From assembly GCF_002119525.1 (NCBI RefSeq), contig NZ_CP017916.1, positions 2,666,001 to 2,730,000 on the forward strand: DNA of 64,000 nt. The letters are read 5' to 3'. Below, piece by piece: positions 56,385-64,000 of the stretch. The position numbers and the translations under genes are program-made. The stretch is from Vibrio syngnathi. GTDB lineage: Bacteria; Pseudomonadota; Gammaproteobacteria; Enterobacterales; Vibrionaceae. Positions within the stretch are counted from its first letter, which is position 1. Every line of letters begins with the position of its first letter. The notes under the pieces were generated by a model. That model ran no database searches. It was not told the DNA's origin and was given only the letters and a program-made list of their open reading frames with translations.

Positions 56385-57650
56385 GTGATCAGAACCTTTG
56401 CAGAACTCGATCTAAACCAAGAGCTGCTTAAAGCAATTGACGAAATGGGCTACGAACGCCCAACACAGATACAAGCTGAAGCAATCCCGCAAGCGTTAGA
56501 TGGAAGAGACGTTTTGGCTTCTGCGCCAACAGGTACTGGTAAAACAGCATCATTTGTATTGCCAGCACTGCAATACCTACTGGATTTCCCACGTAAGAAA
56601 TCTGGCCCTGCACGTATGCTTATCCTAACGCCAACGCGTGAACTAGCAATGCAGATCACCGAACAAGCACGTGAGCTTGCTAAATACACCAGCCTGAACA
56701 TCTTTACGATCACGGGCGGTGTGATGTACCAAGAGCACGCTGACATCTTAAGTACAACCCAAGATATCGTGGTGGCAACTCCGGGTCGTCTGATGGAATA
56801 CATTGAAGGCGAGCGTTTCGATTGTCGTGCGATTGAGTGGTTGGTTCTCGATGAAGCAGACCGCATGCTAGACATGGGCTTTGGTCCTGTTGTTGACCGT
56901 CTGTCTGCAGAGTGTCGCTGGCGTAAACAAACTTTACTTTTCTCAGCAACGCTAGAAGGTAAAGGTATTGAAGGTTTCACTGAAGACCTTCTGAAAAACC
57001 CAGCAGAGATCGATGCTAAATCATCACTGCGTGAACGTAAGAAGATCACTCAATGGTATCACCGCGCCGATTCAGCTAAGCACAAGCTTGATATCCTAAA
57101 ACATATCATCACAGAGCAAGCAGAACGCAGCATCATCTTCTTGAAGACTCGTGACCGCCTAGGTGAGCTACGAGCTCAACTAGAAAGTGCACAGATTCCG
57201 TGTGTTTGGATCCAAGGTGAAATGCCTCAAGATCGTCGTAACAACGCAATTTCTCGTTTCCGCGATGGTTCTATCAACGTACTGCTGGCAACTGACGTCG
57301 CAGCTCGTGGTATCGACCTTCCAGATGTAAGCCACGTTATTAACTACGACATGCCACGTACAGCGGATGTCTACCTACACCGTATCGGCCGTACGGCTCG
57401 TGCAGGTAAGAAAGGTAACGCGGTTTCTATCATTGAAGCACACGATCAGCTAATGATTGAACGTGTGGCTCGTTACACTGAAGATGCGATCAAAGAACGC
57501 TTCATCGAAGGTATGCGCCCAACGCATAAGAAAGCCGCGGTAACGAAGAAGAAAAAACCGAAGAAAGAAGATAAGAAAGCGGTCGCGAAGCAAAAAATTG
57601 CTAAGAAAAAGAAAATCGCTAAGAAAAAGAAAGCCGTTAAGAACAAGTAA
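56385..57650 (+). CDS. srmB: DEAD-box RNA helicase SrmB
   Basis: A 421-residue RNA helicase that helps early assembly of the 50S subunit. Motifs in order: GYERPTQIQAEAIP (Q), APTGTGKT (I), PTRELAMQ (Ia), TPGRL (Ib), LDEADRML (II), SATLE (III), HRIGRTARAG (VI). The C-terminal tail from about residue 375 is almost all lysine and alanine, for RNA binding. The start is GTG at 56385. yfiC-srmB proximity is also seen in E. coli. Confidence 0.95.
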   Translation: MIRTFAELDLNQELLKAIDEMGYERPTQIQAEAIPQALDGRDVLASAPTGTGKTASFVLPALQYLLDFPRKKSGPARMLILTPTRELAMQITEQARELAKYTSLNIFTITGGVMYQEHADILSTTQDIVVATPGRLMEYIEGERFDCRAIEWLVLDEADRMLDMGFGPVVDRLSAECRWRKQTLLFSATLEGKGIEGFTEDLLKNPAEIDAKSSLRERKKITQWYHRADSAKHKLDILKHIITEQAERSIIFLKTRDRLGELRAQLESAQIPCVWIQGEMPQDRRNNAISRFRDGSINVLLATDVAARGIDLPDVSHVINYDMPRTADVYLHRIGRTARAGKKGNAVSIIEAHDQLMIERVARYTEDAIKERFIEGMRPTHKKAAVTKKKKPKKEDKKAVAKQKIAKKKKIAKKKKAVKNK

Positions 57651-57674
57651 TCTAACCGCCTTTCAATGATTCAA

Positions 57675-57712
57675 CAAAAAGCCCCATACAGTTATATCTG
57701 CATGGGGCTTTT
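57675..57712 (+). terminator. Terminator of srmB
   Basis: AAAAGCCCCAT-a-CAG/CTG-c-ATGGGGCTTTT stem, loop TTATAT, then T residues. Confidence 0.9.
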
Positions 57713-57828
57713 CTTTGTCTGGTTTATTATTGCCTGGCTTGTTATCAGGCTAAATAACTAGGCCTCTAATTTCAAACTCAAACCGAGAGTAACTCATTAA
57801 CCAAGAGTGACTAATTAACCAAGAGCTA

Positions 57829-58605
57829 CTAGTTTTGCTCTTCACGCTTGAAGACTAACTCTTTCGCGTTCGACTCTTCTTCAACGAAGTAGTAACCCGC
57901 GGTATCAAACTTGGTCAGCGCTTCAACTGAATCGATTTTGTTCTCAATGATGTAGCGAGCCATCATGCCACGTGCTTTCTTGGCGTAAAAGCTGATCACC
58001 TTGTACTGGCCATTCTTGCAGTCTTTAAAAACTGGCGTGATGATTTGACCGTCAAGGCTCTTCGGCTTCACCGCTTTAAAGTATTCGTTCGATGCTAGGT
58101 TGATCAACACATTATCGCCTTGAGCATTCAACGCTTCATTCAGCTTATCTGTGATGATATTACCCCAGAACTGGTACAAGTTAGTACCACGATCATTGGC
58201 TAAGCGTGTGCCCATCTCTAGGCGGTAAGGCTGCATCAAATCTAATGGCTTCAATAACCCATATAGACCAGAAAGCATACGCAGGTGATTCTGTGCGTAG
58301 TCGAAATCATCGTCCGACAGTGTTTCCGCATCTAGACCTGTGTATACATCGCCTTTAAACGCCAAAATAGCTTGGCGAGCATTCTCTTGGGTAAAGGTCT
58401 CGCTCCACTGCTCAAAGCGCGCTACGTTCAACCCAGCAATCTTATCGCTTACCTTCATCAGTGCTGATACATCAGCAGGTGTCAGCTTACGACACACTTC
58501 AATAAGCTCTGCAGAGTGCTCAACAAACTCTGGCTGGCTGAAGCGCTCAGTCGCTAATGGTGATTCGTAATCTAATGTCTTGGCTGGAGAAACGACAACT
58601 AACAT
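57829..58605 (-). CDS. yaaA: Peroxide stress resistance protein YaaA
   Basis: A 258-residue protein of the YaaA/DUF328 family, which lowers free iron and protects DNA under peroxide stress. It begins with [15 protein letters not shown] and has the family segments [32 protein letters not shown] and [14 protein letters not shown]. Full length. Short 18-bp direct repeats (ATTAACCAAGAG...) lie just beyond the stop codon. Confidence 0.95.
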   Translation of the reverse strand: MLVVVSPAKTLDYESPLATERFSQPEFVEHSAELIEVCRKLTPADVSALMKVSDKIAGLNVARFEQWSETFTQENARQAILAFKGDVYTGLDAETLSDDDFDYAQNHLRMLSGLYGLLKPLDLMQPYRLEMGTRLANDRGTNLYQFWGNIITDKLNEALNAQGDNVLINLASNEYFKAVKPKSLDGQIITPVFKDCKNGQYKVISFYAKKARGMMARYIIENKIDSVEALTKFDTAGYYFVEEESNAKELVFKREEQN

Positions 58606-58780
58606 AACTTTACCCTAATCGGTTATCTAACTGGATGCAGCTAGAGTATAGAAAAAACATCAACTTGTCTTTATGACTCTTCCTATTACTTTGATAGACA
58701 GATCTAGCTGTAAGTCGCTTACAAAGAAGAATCTCTTACAAAGAAAAATCGATAATAAAGAAAATATCGCAGGCAAAGAA

Positions 58781-58811
58781 AAAGGCTAAGGTCGAAACCT
58801 TAGCCTTTCTA
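58781..58811 (-). terminator. Terminator of the AgcS gene
   Basis: AAAGGCTAAGGT/ACCTTAGCCTTT stem with a short CGA-type loop and T residues on the minus strand. Confidence 0.85.
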
Positions 58812-58848
58812 ATGATTTTAGGATGAGTGATGAATCACTCCAACAAGA

Positions 58849-60276
58849 TTACTTCTTGTTGTTAACCCAAATACCATCTTCCAATTGAGCCTTAAGCTCA
58901 GGGAAATCATCCGCATCGAACGTGGGTACTTTACCCGCGTCTAATTGACGGTTGTAGTCTTTCGCTAGCTTAATCACGATGCCCGATAGCAAGATGATCG
59001 CTACCAAGTTCACAATCGCCATTAGACCCATCGATACGTCAGCCAGTGCCCATACCGTTGGTAATGTCGCAAGAGAACCAAACATAACCATACCCAGTAC
59101 AACGATACGGAACAGGACTAGGCCCTTCTTGTTGTTGTGCTCTAGGAAGATAAGGTTCGTTTCCGCGTACGAGTAGTTTGCAATGATTGAAGTGAAAGCG
59201 AAGAAGAAAATCGCTACCGCTACAAAGATACCACCCCATTCGCCAACTTGTGCGGTTAGTGCACGTTGCGTTAGTTCGATACCCGTTACTTCACCGTGTG
59301 GTACATACTCACCAGACATCAGGATGATTGCTACTGTTGCTGAACAGATAACAATTGTGTCCATGAATACGCCTAGCATTTGCACGTAACCTTGTGATGC
59401 TGGGTGCGGTGGGTAAGGCGTAGCAGAAGCTGCTGCGTTTGGCGCAGAACCCATACCCGCTTCGTTCGAGAACAAACCACGTTTGATACCGTTAATCATC
59501 GCTTGTGCGATTGCGTAACCTAAGCCACCCGCTGCTGCTTCTTGCAGACCGAATGCACTCTTGAAGATAAGAGCCAGAACTTCAGGCACTTTTTCGATGT
59601 TCGCGAACATAACGTACATAGCGATAGCTAGGTAAGCCAATGCCATGATTGGAACAATGATTTCTGCAGTACGCGCAATCTTACGGATACCACCGAAGAT
59701 AACGAATGCAGAGATGATTACAATACCCACACCAACGTAGCTACGCTCGAAGTCGAATGCCGTATTCATTGCAGTTGCAATCGCGTTCGCTTGAACGGCG
59801 TTAAATACAAGACCGAATGCGATGATCAGGAAGATAGAGAATAGAACCCCCATCCAACGCATACCTAGGCCTTTCTCCATGTAGTATGCAGGACCGCCGC
59901 GGTAGTTACCGTCGTTATCACGCGTTTTGTATAGCTGTGCCAGTGTGCTTTCTGCAAACGATGTTGCCATACCTAGCATGGCAATTAACCACATCCAGAA
60001 GATAGCGCCAGGGCCACCAGCGGTTAGTGCCACTGCAACACCAGCCATGTTACCCGTACCGACACGTGCTGCTAGACTAGTACAAAGTGCTTGGAAAGAG
60101 GAGATACCTGCACTGTCTGCTTTACGGCTGTTTCTAAGAACAGAGAACATGTGGCCGAAATGGCGGAATTGAATGAAACCTAGTCGTACAGTGAAGTAGA
60201 TACCCACACCAACAAGTAAGTAAACTAATATAGATCCCCAAAGGAGATCGTTCATCAAATTGATTAAGTCTGTCAC
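58849..60276 (-). CDS. Alanine or glycine:cation symporter (AgcS family)
   Basis: A 475-residue sodium-coupled amino acid symporter. About 11 membrane segments. Family signatures are GVGIYFTVRLGFIQFRHF, SLAARVGTGNMAGVA and FSNEAGMGSAPNAAA. Alanine, glycine or D-alanine are the usual substrates; which one cannot be told. I choose the GTG at 60276 (GAGG 5 bases before it) instead of the GTG nine codons upstream. No glycine riboswitch could be recognised before it. Confidence 0.9.
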   Translation of the reverse strand: MTDLINLMNDLLWGSILVYLLVGVGIYFTVRLGFIQFRHFGHMFSVLRNSRKADSAGISSFQALCTSLAARVGTGNMAGVAVALTAGGPGAIFWMWLIAMLGMATSFAESTLAQLYKTRDNDGNYRGGPAYYMEKGLGMRWMGVLFSIFLIIAFGLVFNAVQANAIATAMNTAFDFERSYVGVGIVIISAFVIFGGIRKIARTAEIIVPIMALAYLAIAMYVMFANIEKVPEVLALIFKSAFGLQEAAAGGLGYAIAQAMINGIKRGLFSNEAGMGSAPNAAASATPYPPHPASQGYVQMLGVFMDTIVICSATVAIILMSGEYVPHGEVTGIELTQRALTAQVGEWGGIFVAVAIFFFAFTSIIANYSYAETNLIFLEHNNKKGLVLFRIVVLGMVMFGSLATLPTVWALADVSMGLMAIVNLVAIILLSGIVIKLAKDYNRQLDAGKVPTFDADDFPELKAQLEDGIWVNNKK

Positions 60277-60987
60277 GTGAACCTCGTAATTGAGTTTAAG
60301 CACCGATCATGCTTCCTAGCCTTCCTCTAGATCACCTATGCCAGTGTCAATAGTTGTGTCGGCATTAGATTTATATTTATTTGCTGCGATCTAGATTGTA
60401 AATGTCGCTTCATGCATCCATTTTACGTATCAGTGTATTTTTTGACGGGCGGATAATGCAGCGAGACGGCCTAAAAATCAATATGCATATCAATTTATAT
60501 TAAAATGACATTTCACCAATAATACACTTTTAGTTAACACAACTTTCAACAATAGCGCCTAATAAAAGTCACATTGTCGGGACATAATATCAACAAAAAC
60601 CAAGGCATCACAAAAACAAAAACACCATCCCATAAAAGTGACGTCAGCCTAGGTTTTACAAGGTATAGTGAAGATTTGTGTTTTTTTCTAGGGTAATGAG
60701 ATCCTTATACTACATGGCACAATGCGCACTCAAATGCACTGTAGTCAAAATGCTATCCCATTTGCACAATGAATTAACATTCAATCCCCCCTAATTTAAT
60801 CGTTTACTTAAGTTTGTTTGCTTGTTTTTTGTACACAAGAATCCACGCAATGTGTGAGCATGCATAATAAAACAGAACAAAACCTTCATACATTTGAAAC
60901 AAATGAGAAACAAATCAAGGTTATTGTGAACCTAAATATGATATTTAATGGTTCGTAAGAACGAGTCCCACGGAAGGAGATATGCTT
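60277..60987. other. Long intergenic region with no recognised gene
   Basis: About 710 bp between the AgcS gene and the DUF3545 gene, both transcribed away from it. It is AT-rich. Direct TCTAGAT-containing repeats occur near 60331 and 60391. I found no open frame with a good ribosome binding site and no known riboswitch. It could hold a small RNA, which sequence reading alone cannot show. Confidence 0.5.
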
Positions 60988-61176
60988 ATGGATAGCTTTC
61001 AATTCGATGAATTATCAGAACTAGAAATGCCTCGTACCACTCAAAAAACACGCTCTAAACCACTCAAACGTAAATGGCGTGAGATTGAGGCAATCAATGA
61101 TCGTAGACAGCTTGAGAAAGAGCTTAGAGAGATGAACCTAGGTCTCGATTTTAGCCTTGACGATATAAAGCTTTAA
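60988..61176 (+). CDS. DUF3545 family small protein
   Basis: A 62-residue, highly charged protein of unknown function. It begins MDSFQFDELSELEMP and contains the conserved RKWREIEAINDRRQLEKELREM helix, then DFSLDDIKL. AGGAG lies 8 bases before the ATG at 60988; an ATG two codons earlier is only 2 bases from that site, so the second is the likely start. A terminator follows directly. Confidence 0.8.
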   Translation: MDSFQFDELSELEMPRTTQKTRSKPLKRKWREIEAINDRRQLEKELREMNLGLDFSLDDIKL

Positions 61177-61200
61177 TCAGCACGACAAGAAATCAGATAG

Positions 61201-61228
61201 CAAAAAGCACCTATATAGGTGCTTTTTT
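61201..61228 (+). terminator. Terminator of the DUF3545 gene
   Basis: AAAAAGCACCTA/TAGGTGCTTTTTT nearly perfect stem followed by T residues. Confidence 0.9.
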
Positions 61229-61326
61229 ATTTTATGAGGTATTTAATCCGCTCAAAGCGTCATTTGGGAACTAGCCATCTAATATAGAGAGCATCTAAAA
61301 TAGTCACGCTTCAACATGACAACTGG

Positions 61327-61878
61327 CTAAGCGCACTCTTGTTCATTCTGTCGAACACGATCTGCGAGTTGACGGTACTCATCAGCAATTGTCTCTCCGA
61401 ACACAGGATCGCCTTCCGGTTGAAGCCATTGAGACTCCACCTCTTGCCAATCTTTAACAGTGAACGACTCAACAATCATTGGTAACACATGCTTCTCTTC
61501 ATATTCCATGTGCTTTCGTTGAGCTTTAACAAAAGCTTCAAGCTGATCAATAAACACTTGTTGAGGAACCACTGCATCTTGAAGGATCATATCGACCACA
61601 CCTAAAAAGTCCGCCGTTTTCTCAGAAAGCAATTGATGTTCCAGTTCCAAGTCTTCAATCACTTGATCACTGCCATATTGCTTTAGGTAGTAACGATAAA
61701 TAACATCTTCTTTCGGGTGATGCACCTTGTCTGAATGGTTCATCAGATAATGAACCACCTCTGCGATCAGGCTATAGTTTATTTCTCGCTCTTGTTTTAG
61801 AAACTCTAACTTATTGTTGAGTATCGCGAGCAAACGAGCCATATAGCCATGCTCTCGTCTTATCCTTTCAATCATCAT
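61327..61878 (-). CDS. Hemerythrin-like (HHE) domain protein
   Basis: A 183-residue four-helix protein with the residues of a hemerythrin-type di-iron site: REHGYM, HHPKEDVIY, LELEHQLL and KHMEYEEKHVLP. It may bind oxygen or act in nitric oxide/iron stress repair. No partner gene is adjacent. I prefer the ATG at 61878, because GGAG lies 9 bases before it; the frame runs 8 codons further. Confidence 0.85.
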   Translation of the reverse strand: MMIERIRREHGYMARLLAILNNKLEFLKQEREINYSLIAEVVHYLMNHSDKVHHPKEDVIYRYYLKQYGSDQVIEDLELEHQLLSEKTADFLGVVDMILQDAVVPQQVFIDQLEAFVKAQRKHMEYEEKHVLPMIVESFTVKDWQEVESQWLQPEGDPVFGETIADEYRQLADRVRQNEQECA

Positions 61879-61964
61879 AGTATTGCACTCCATTACACCC
61901 ACTATTTATAAGTGTATATGAAGATGGCTATTTGTGGTTTGACCCTGCTCAGAAAACCATCAAT

Positions 61965-62645
61965 CTACAGTGCCAGTGGTAATGTCCAATCGATAGGCTG
62001 TTGATTAATAGAAGAGAGTAGCTCGTTGGTCATCGAAAAATGCTGACAACCGAAGAAACCACGGCGTGCTGATAATGGTGATGGATGAGGTGCAACCAAC
62101 ACATGGTGCTTGTCTGCATCAATCGCTTGGCCTTTCTTCTGGGCGTGTGCGCCCCACAACAAGAAGATGATCGGTTCAGAGCGCTGATTGAGCTCTGCAA
62201 TAATGGCATCGGTAAAGGTTTCCCAACCACACTTAGCATGTGAGTGTGCTTTTGCCTCTTCTACTGTCAGTACCGTATTCAACATTAACACCCCTTGAGA
62301 TGCCCAAGTGTCGAGGTAGCCATGACTCGGGATCTCAAAGCCCTCTATATCTTGCGCAAGCTCTTTGTACATATTACGTAGAGAAGGAGGGATTTTTACA
62401 CCTGGCAGTACAGAAAAAGCTAAGCCATGAGCTTGGTTAGCGCCGTGATAAGGATCTTGCCCTAGGATAACCACGCGTACGGACTCGAAAGGCGTCATAT
62501 CGAAGGCACTGAACACCAGCTCTTGAGGAGGGTAGACGGTTTTCCCACTATTGCGTTGCTGTTCAACAAACGCGAGGACACTCTGAAAGTACTCTTTGTC
62601 ACGTTCATCATTAATAATGGATTCCCAAGTCTTTGGTGCGCTCAT
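61965..62645 (-). CDS. ung: Uracil-DNA glycosylase
   Basis: A 226-residue family 1 enzyme that removes uracil from DNA. The catalytic water-activating motif is GQDPYHG, the DNA-minor-groove loop HPSPLSA, and [16 protein letters not shown] is conserved. The start is the ATG at 62645, with GGAAG 7 bases upstream; the frame runs 5 codons further to a TTG. Confidence 0.97.
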   Translation of the reverse strand: MSAPKTWESIINDERDKEYFQSVLAFVEQQRNSGKTVYPPQELVFSAFDMTPFESVRVVILGQDPYHGANQAHGLAFSVLPGVKIPPSLRNMYKELAQDIEGFEIPSHGYLDTWASQGVLMLNTVLTVEEAKAHSHAKCGWETFTDAIIAELNQRSEPIIFLLWGAHAQKKGQAIDADKHHVLVAPHPSPLSARRGFFGCQHFSMTNELLSSINQQPIDWTLPLAL

Positions 62646-62691
62646 CGTTTTACTTCCCAATCATCAAGGTTTCTAGCGGCTTTCGCCAGAC

Positions 62692-62753
62692 AAAAAAATA
62701 GCTGTATCGGCTAACTGTCCTAAATAAGGCTCTAGTTATACCTCATACAGCTA
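62692..62753 (-). terminator. Long nested hairpin with T run (terminator of the small gene upstream of ung)
   Basis: Arms TAGCTGTAT (62699-62707) and ATACAGCTA (62745-62753) enclose a second stem TAACT/AGTTA (62712-62716, 62734-62738) and a short CCT/AGG. On the minus strand it is followed by T7. It would end transcripts coming from the 42-residue gene. Confidence 0.7.
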
Positions 62754-62825
62754 TCAATAAACATGATGTGTAGGGTTCACTTGTTGATGAATCATAATAA
62801 TCAGTTCAAGTTGTGTTTATCTCGA

Positions 62826-62954
62826 TTAACCACTTTTTTGCGGTGTACGATAATGGCCGTGACTATGCACGTGACGGTTTGGTGTCGGTAAACGACTGGC
62901 GACAGCTACAGTTGAAATTGAAGTTGAAGTTGAAGTTTGGGCTTGTGAATACAT
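62826..62954 (-). CDS. Small 42-residue Ser/Thr- and His-rich protein, unknown function
   Basis: An ORF of 42 codons with an almost ideal ribosome binding site (AGGAGGT, 6 bases or so before the ATG). It begins MYSQAQTSTSTSIST, where the TS repeat is encoded by near-identical ACTTCA hexamers. It ends with a histidine-rich part, RHVHSHGHYRTPQKSG. No membrane segment. The long terminator hairpin lies 70 bp beyond the stop codon, so the gene has its own transcript. I do not recognise a family. Confidence 0.65.
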   Translation of the reverse strand: MYSQAQTSTSTSISTVAVASRLPTPNRHVHSHGHYRTPQKSG

Positions 62955-62957
62955 AAA

Positions 62958-63019
62958 GGCACCTCCTCTAAGACATCGTGAACTACATATTCACTTTAAT
63001 ACTATGAAAGAAAGGTGCC
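62958..63019 (-). promoter_or_regulatory. Inverted pair that can mask the small gene's ribosome binding site; promoter candidates
   Basis: GGCACCT (minus strand, 63019-63013) is complementary to AGGTGCC (62964-62958), which contains part of the ribosome binding site. The same upstream stretch reads TTGGCA-N17-TAAAGT, a sigma-70 candidate, or TGGCAC-N5-TTTCA, an imperfect sigma-54 element. Only one of these readings can be right. Confidence 0.35.
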
Positions 63020-63060
63020 AATTTTTAGGAGTAGAAGGAAATTAATTATTCCCTCTATTA

Positions 63061-63969
63061 TTACGCTTCTTCGCTCGCTAGCGTTGCTGAGCGATGAAAC
63101 ATCCTAAGTTGTTGAATTTCCTCTTTCCAGATAGTCGAATCAATGGTTTCTAAAATAAGAGGAATACCATTAAAGCGAGAATCCGAGGCTATATACTCAA
63201 AACAATCCCAGCCAATCTCGCCTTTACCTAAAGAATGGTGTCGATCGACTCGGCTCGCAAACTCAGCTTTTGAATCATTGATGTGCATTGCTCTTAGATA
63301 GTGCATGCCGACAATACGGTCAAACTCAGCAAAAGTATGCTCACACGCCGCTTTTGTTCGTAAGTCATAACCGGCTGTAAACGTATGGCAAGTGTCTAAA
63401 CACACACCGACGCGTGACTTATCTTCTACTTGGTCGATGATCTCTGCTAGGTGCTCAAACTTCCAACCCAGGTTAGTCCCCTGCCCTGAGGTATTTTCAA
63501 TCACAGCAATCACATCAGGCACCGCTTGATGTGCCAAGTTGATAGACTCAGCGATCTTGGTCAAACAGTCGCTTTCTGAGATTTTCTTCAAATGACTCCC
63601 AGGATGAAAATTCAAAAGCGTGAGTCCTAGTTGATTACAACGCTCCATTTCATCAATAAAAGCCGCACGTGATTTCTCTAACTTCTCTTCTTCTGGTGCT
63701 CCTAGGTTAATAAGGTAGGAATCATGAGGAAGAATGTGTTCAGCACTAAAGCCCAACATTTTACAATTGGCTTTAAAGGCACTGATGGTTTTGGCTTCTA
63801 ACGGCTTTGCTGCCCACTGCCTTTGGTTTTTGGTAAACAGTGCGAACGCATTGGCGCCTATCTCACGAGCGCGCATTGGCGCCTGATCAACACCGCCCGC
63901 AGCAGACACATGCGCCCCAATAAACTTAATATTGGTTTCAGGTTTTGAAGATGAATTATTGTTTGTCAT
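63061..63969 (-). CDS. nfo: Endonuclease IV
   Basis: A 302-residue zinc enzyme of the AP endonuclease 2 family that cuts at abasic sites. It shows [37 protein letters not shown] and [16 protein letters not shown] (with the metal ligands His, Glu and Asp). The N-terminal 12 residues ([10 protein letters not shown]) are an extra tail compared with E. coli Nfo. Complete in the window. Confidence 0.97.
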   Translation of the reverse strand: MTNNNSSSKPETNIKFIGAHVSAAGGVDQAPMRAREIGANAFALFTKNQRQWAAKPLEAKTISAFKANCKMLGFSAEHILPHDSYLINLGAPEEEKLEKSRAAFIDEMERCNQLGLTLLNFHPGSHLKKISESDCLTKIAESINLAHQAVPDVIAVIENTSGQGTNLGWKFEHLAEIIDQVEDKSRVGVCLDTCHTFTAGYDLRTKAACEHTFAEFDRIVGMHYLRAMHINDSKAEFASRVDRHHSLGKGEIGWDCFEYIASDSRFNGIPLILETIDSTIWKEEIQQLRMFHRSATLASEEA

Positions 63970-64000
63970 TAAATCACTTTACACTTTCAGGATGCTTAAT

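Noticed and set aside
56450..57049. 199-codon frame antisense to srmB
   Set aside because: It is the mirror of a conserved helicase gene with biased codon use; antisense frames of this length are expected by chance there.
60277..60700. Glycine riboswitch before the AgcS symporter gene
   Set aside because: Such riboswitches precede some Vibrio symporter genes, but I found no conserved glycine-aptamer core on the minus strand.

Overview
The window is ordinary chromosomal backbone of a gammaproteobacterium of the family Vibrionaceae, most likely a Vibrio. The signs are VpsR, HlyU, a sodium/phosphate cotransporter of the NptA type, a BtsS/BtsR pyruvate-type two-component system beside a CstA-family transporter, and a gene order I recall from the large chromosome of Vibrio cholerae. 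I see no rRNA, tRNA, CRISPR array, prophage, integrase or insertion sequence. The species cannot be named from this alone.

Layout. 1-7.6 kb: end of bamD, an MltF-like transglycosylase, raiA, pheA behind a phenylalanine leader peptide and attenuator, a membrane GGDEF/EAL protein, yjjX. 7.6-13.5 kb: trpR and slt (minus), then ettA, a PilZ protein and a membrane M23 peptidase (plus). 13.6-19.6 kb: the tyrA-aroF aromatic operon with TyrR boxes, then nagZ facing anmK-murQ (cell-wall recycling). 19.6-24.7 kb: a small lipoprotein gene, then a CstA-type transporter, btsS and btsR. 24.7-33.4 kb: ispH, fkpB, lspA, ileS, ribF, murJ (minus) and divergent rpsT. 33.6-36.5 kb: hlyU, nhaR, nptA. 36.9-43.5 kb: rppH-ptsP-TauE/SafE-lgt-thyA (minus) facing mutH. 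43.6-46.3 kb: three small unknown genes and vpsR. 46.5-53.1 kb: xerD-dsbC-recJ, then prfB-lysS. 53.2-64 kb: fldB, brnQ, trmN6, srmB, yaaA, an AgcS symporter, a DUF3545 protein, a hemerythrin, ung, a 42-residue small protein, nfo.

How genes work together. trpR, pheA, tyrA and aroF form a loose aromatic amino acid group. nagZ, anmK and murQ run one muropeptide recycling pathway. BtsS/BtsR very probably control the neighbouring transporter: its upstream region carries about ten copies of an ACCACTCA-like motif spaced every 20-21 bp, on one face of the helix. I consider this phased array the most unusual thing in the window. Second is the mutH-rppH intergenic region, which holds several DnaA boxes and an IHF-like site and looks like a DARS2-type DnaA-reactivating locus. 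Third are two small proteins with strong ribosome binding sites (42 and 40 residues), one followed by a long nested terminator hairpin.

Repeats include two 162-bp elements with terminal inverted repeats that differ by a compensatory base-pair change, a tandem pair of long imperfect palindromes after nptA, and a 7-bp tandem repeat that begins in the stop codon of the M23 peptidase gene.
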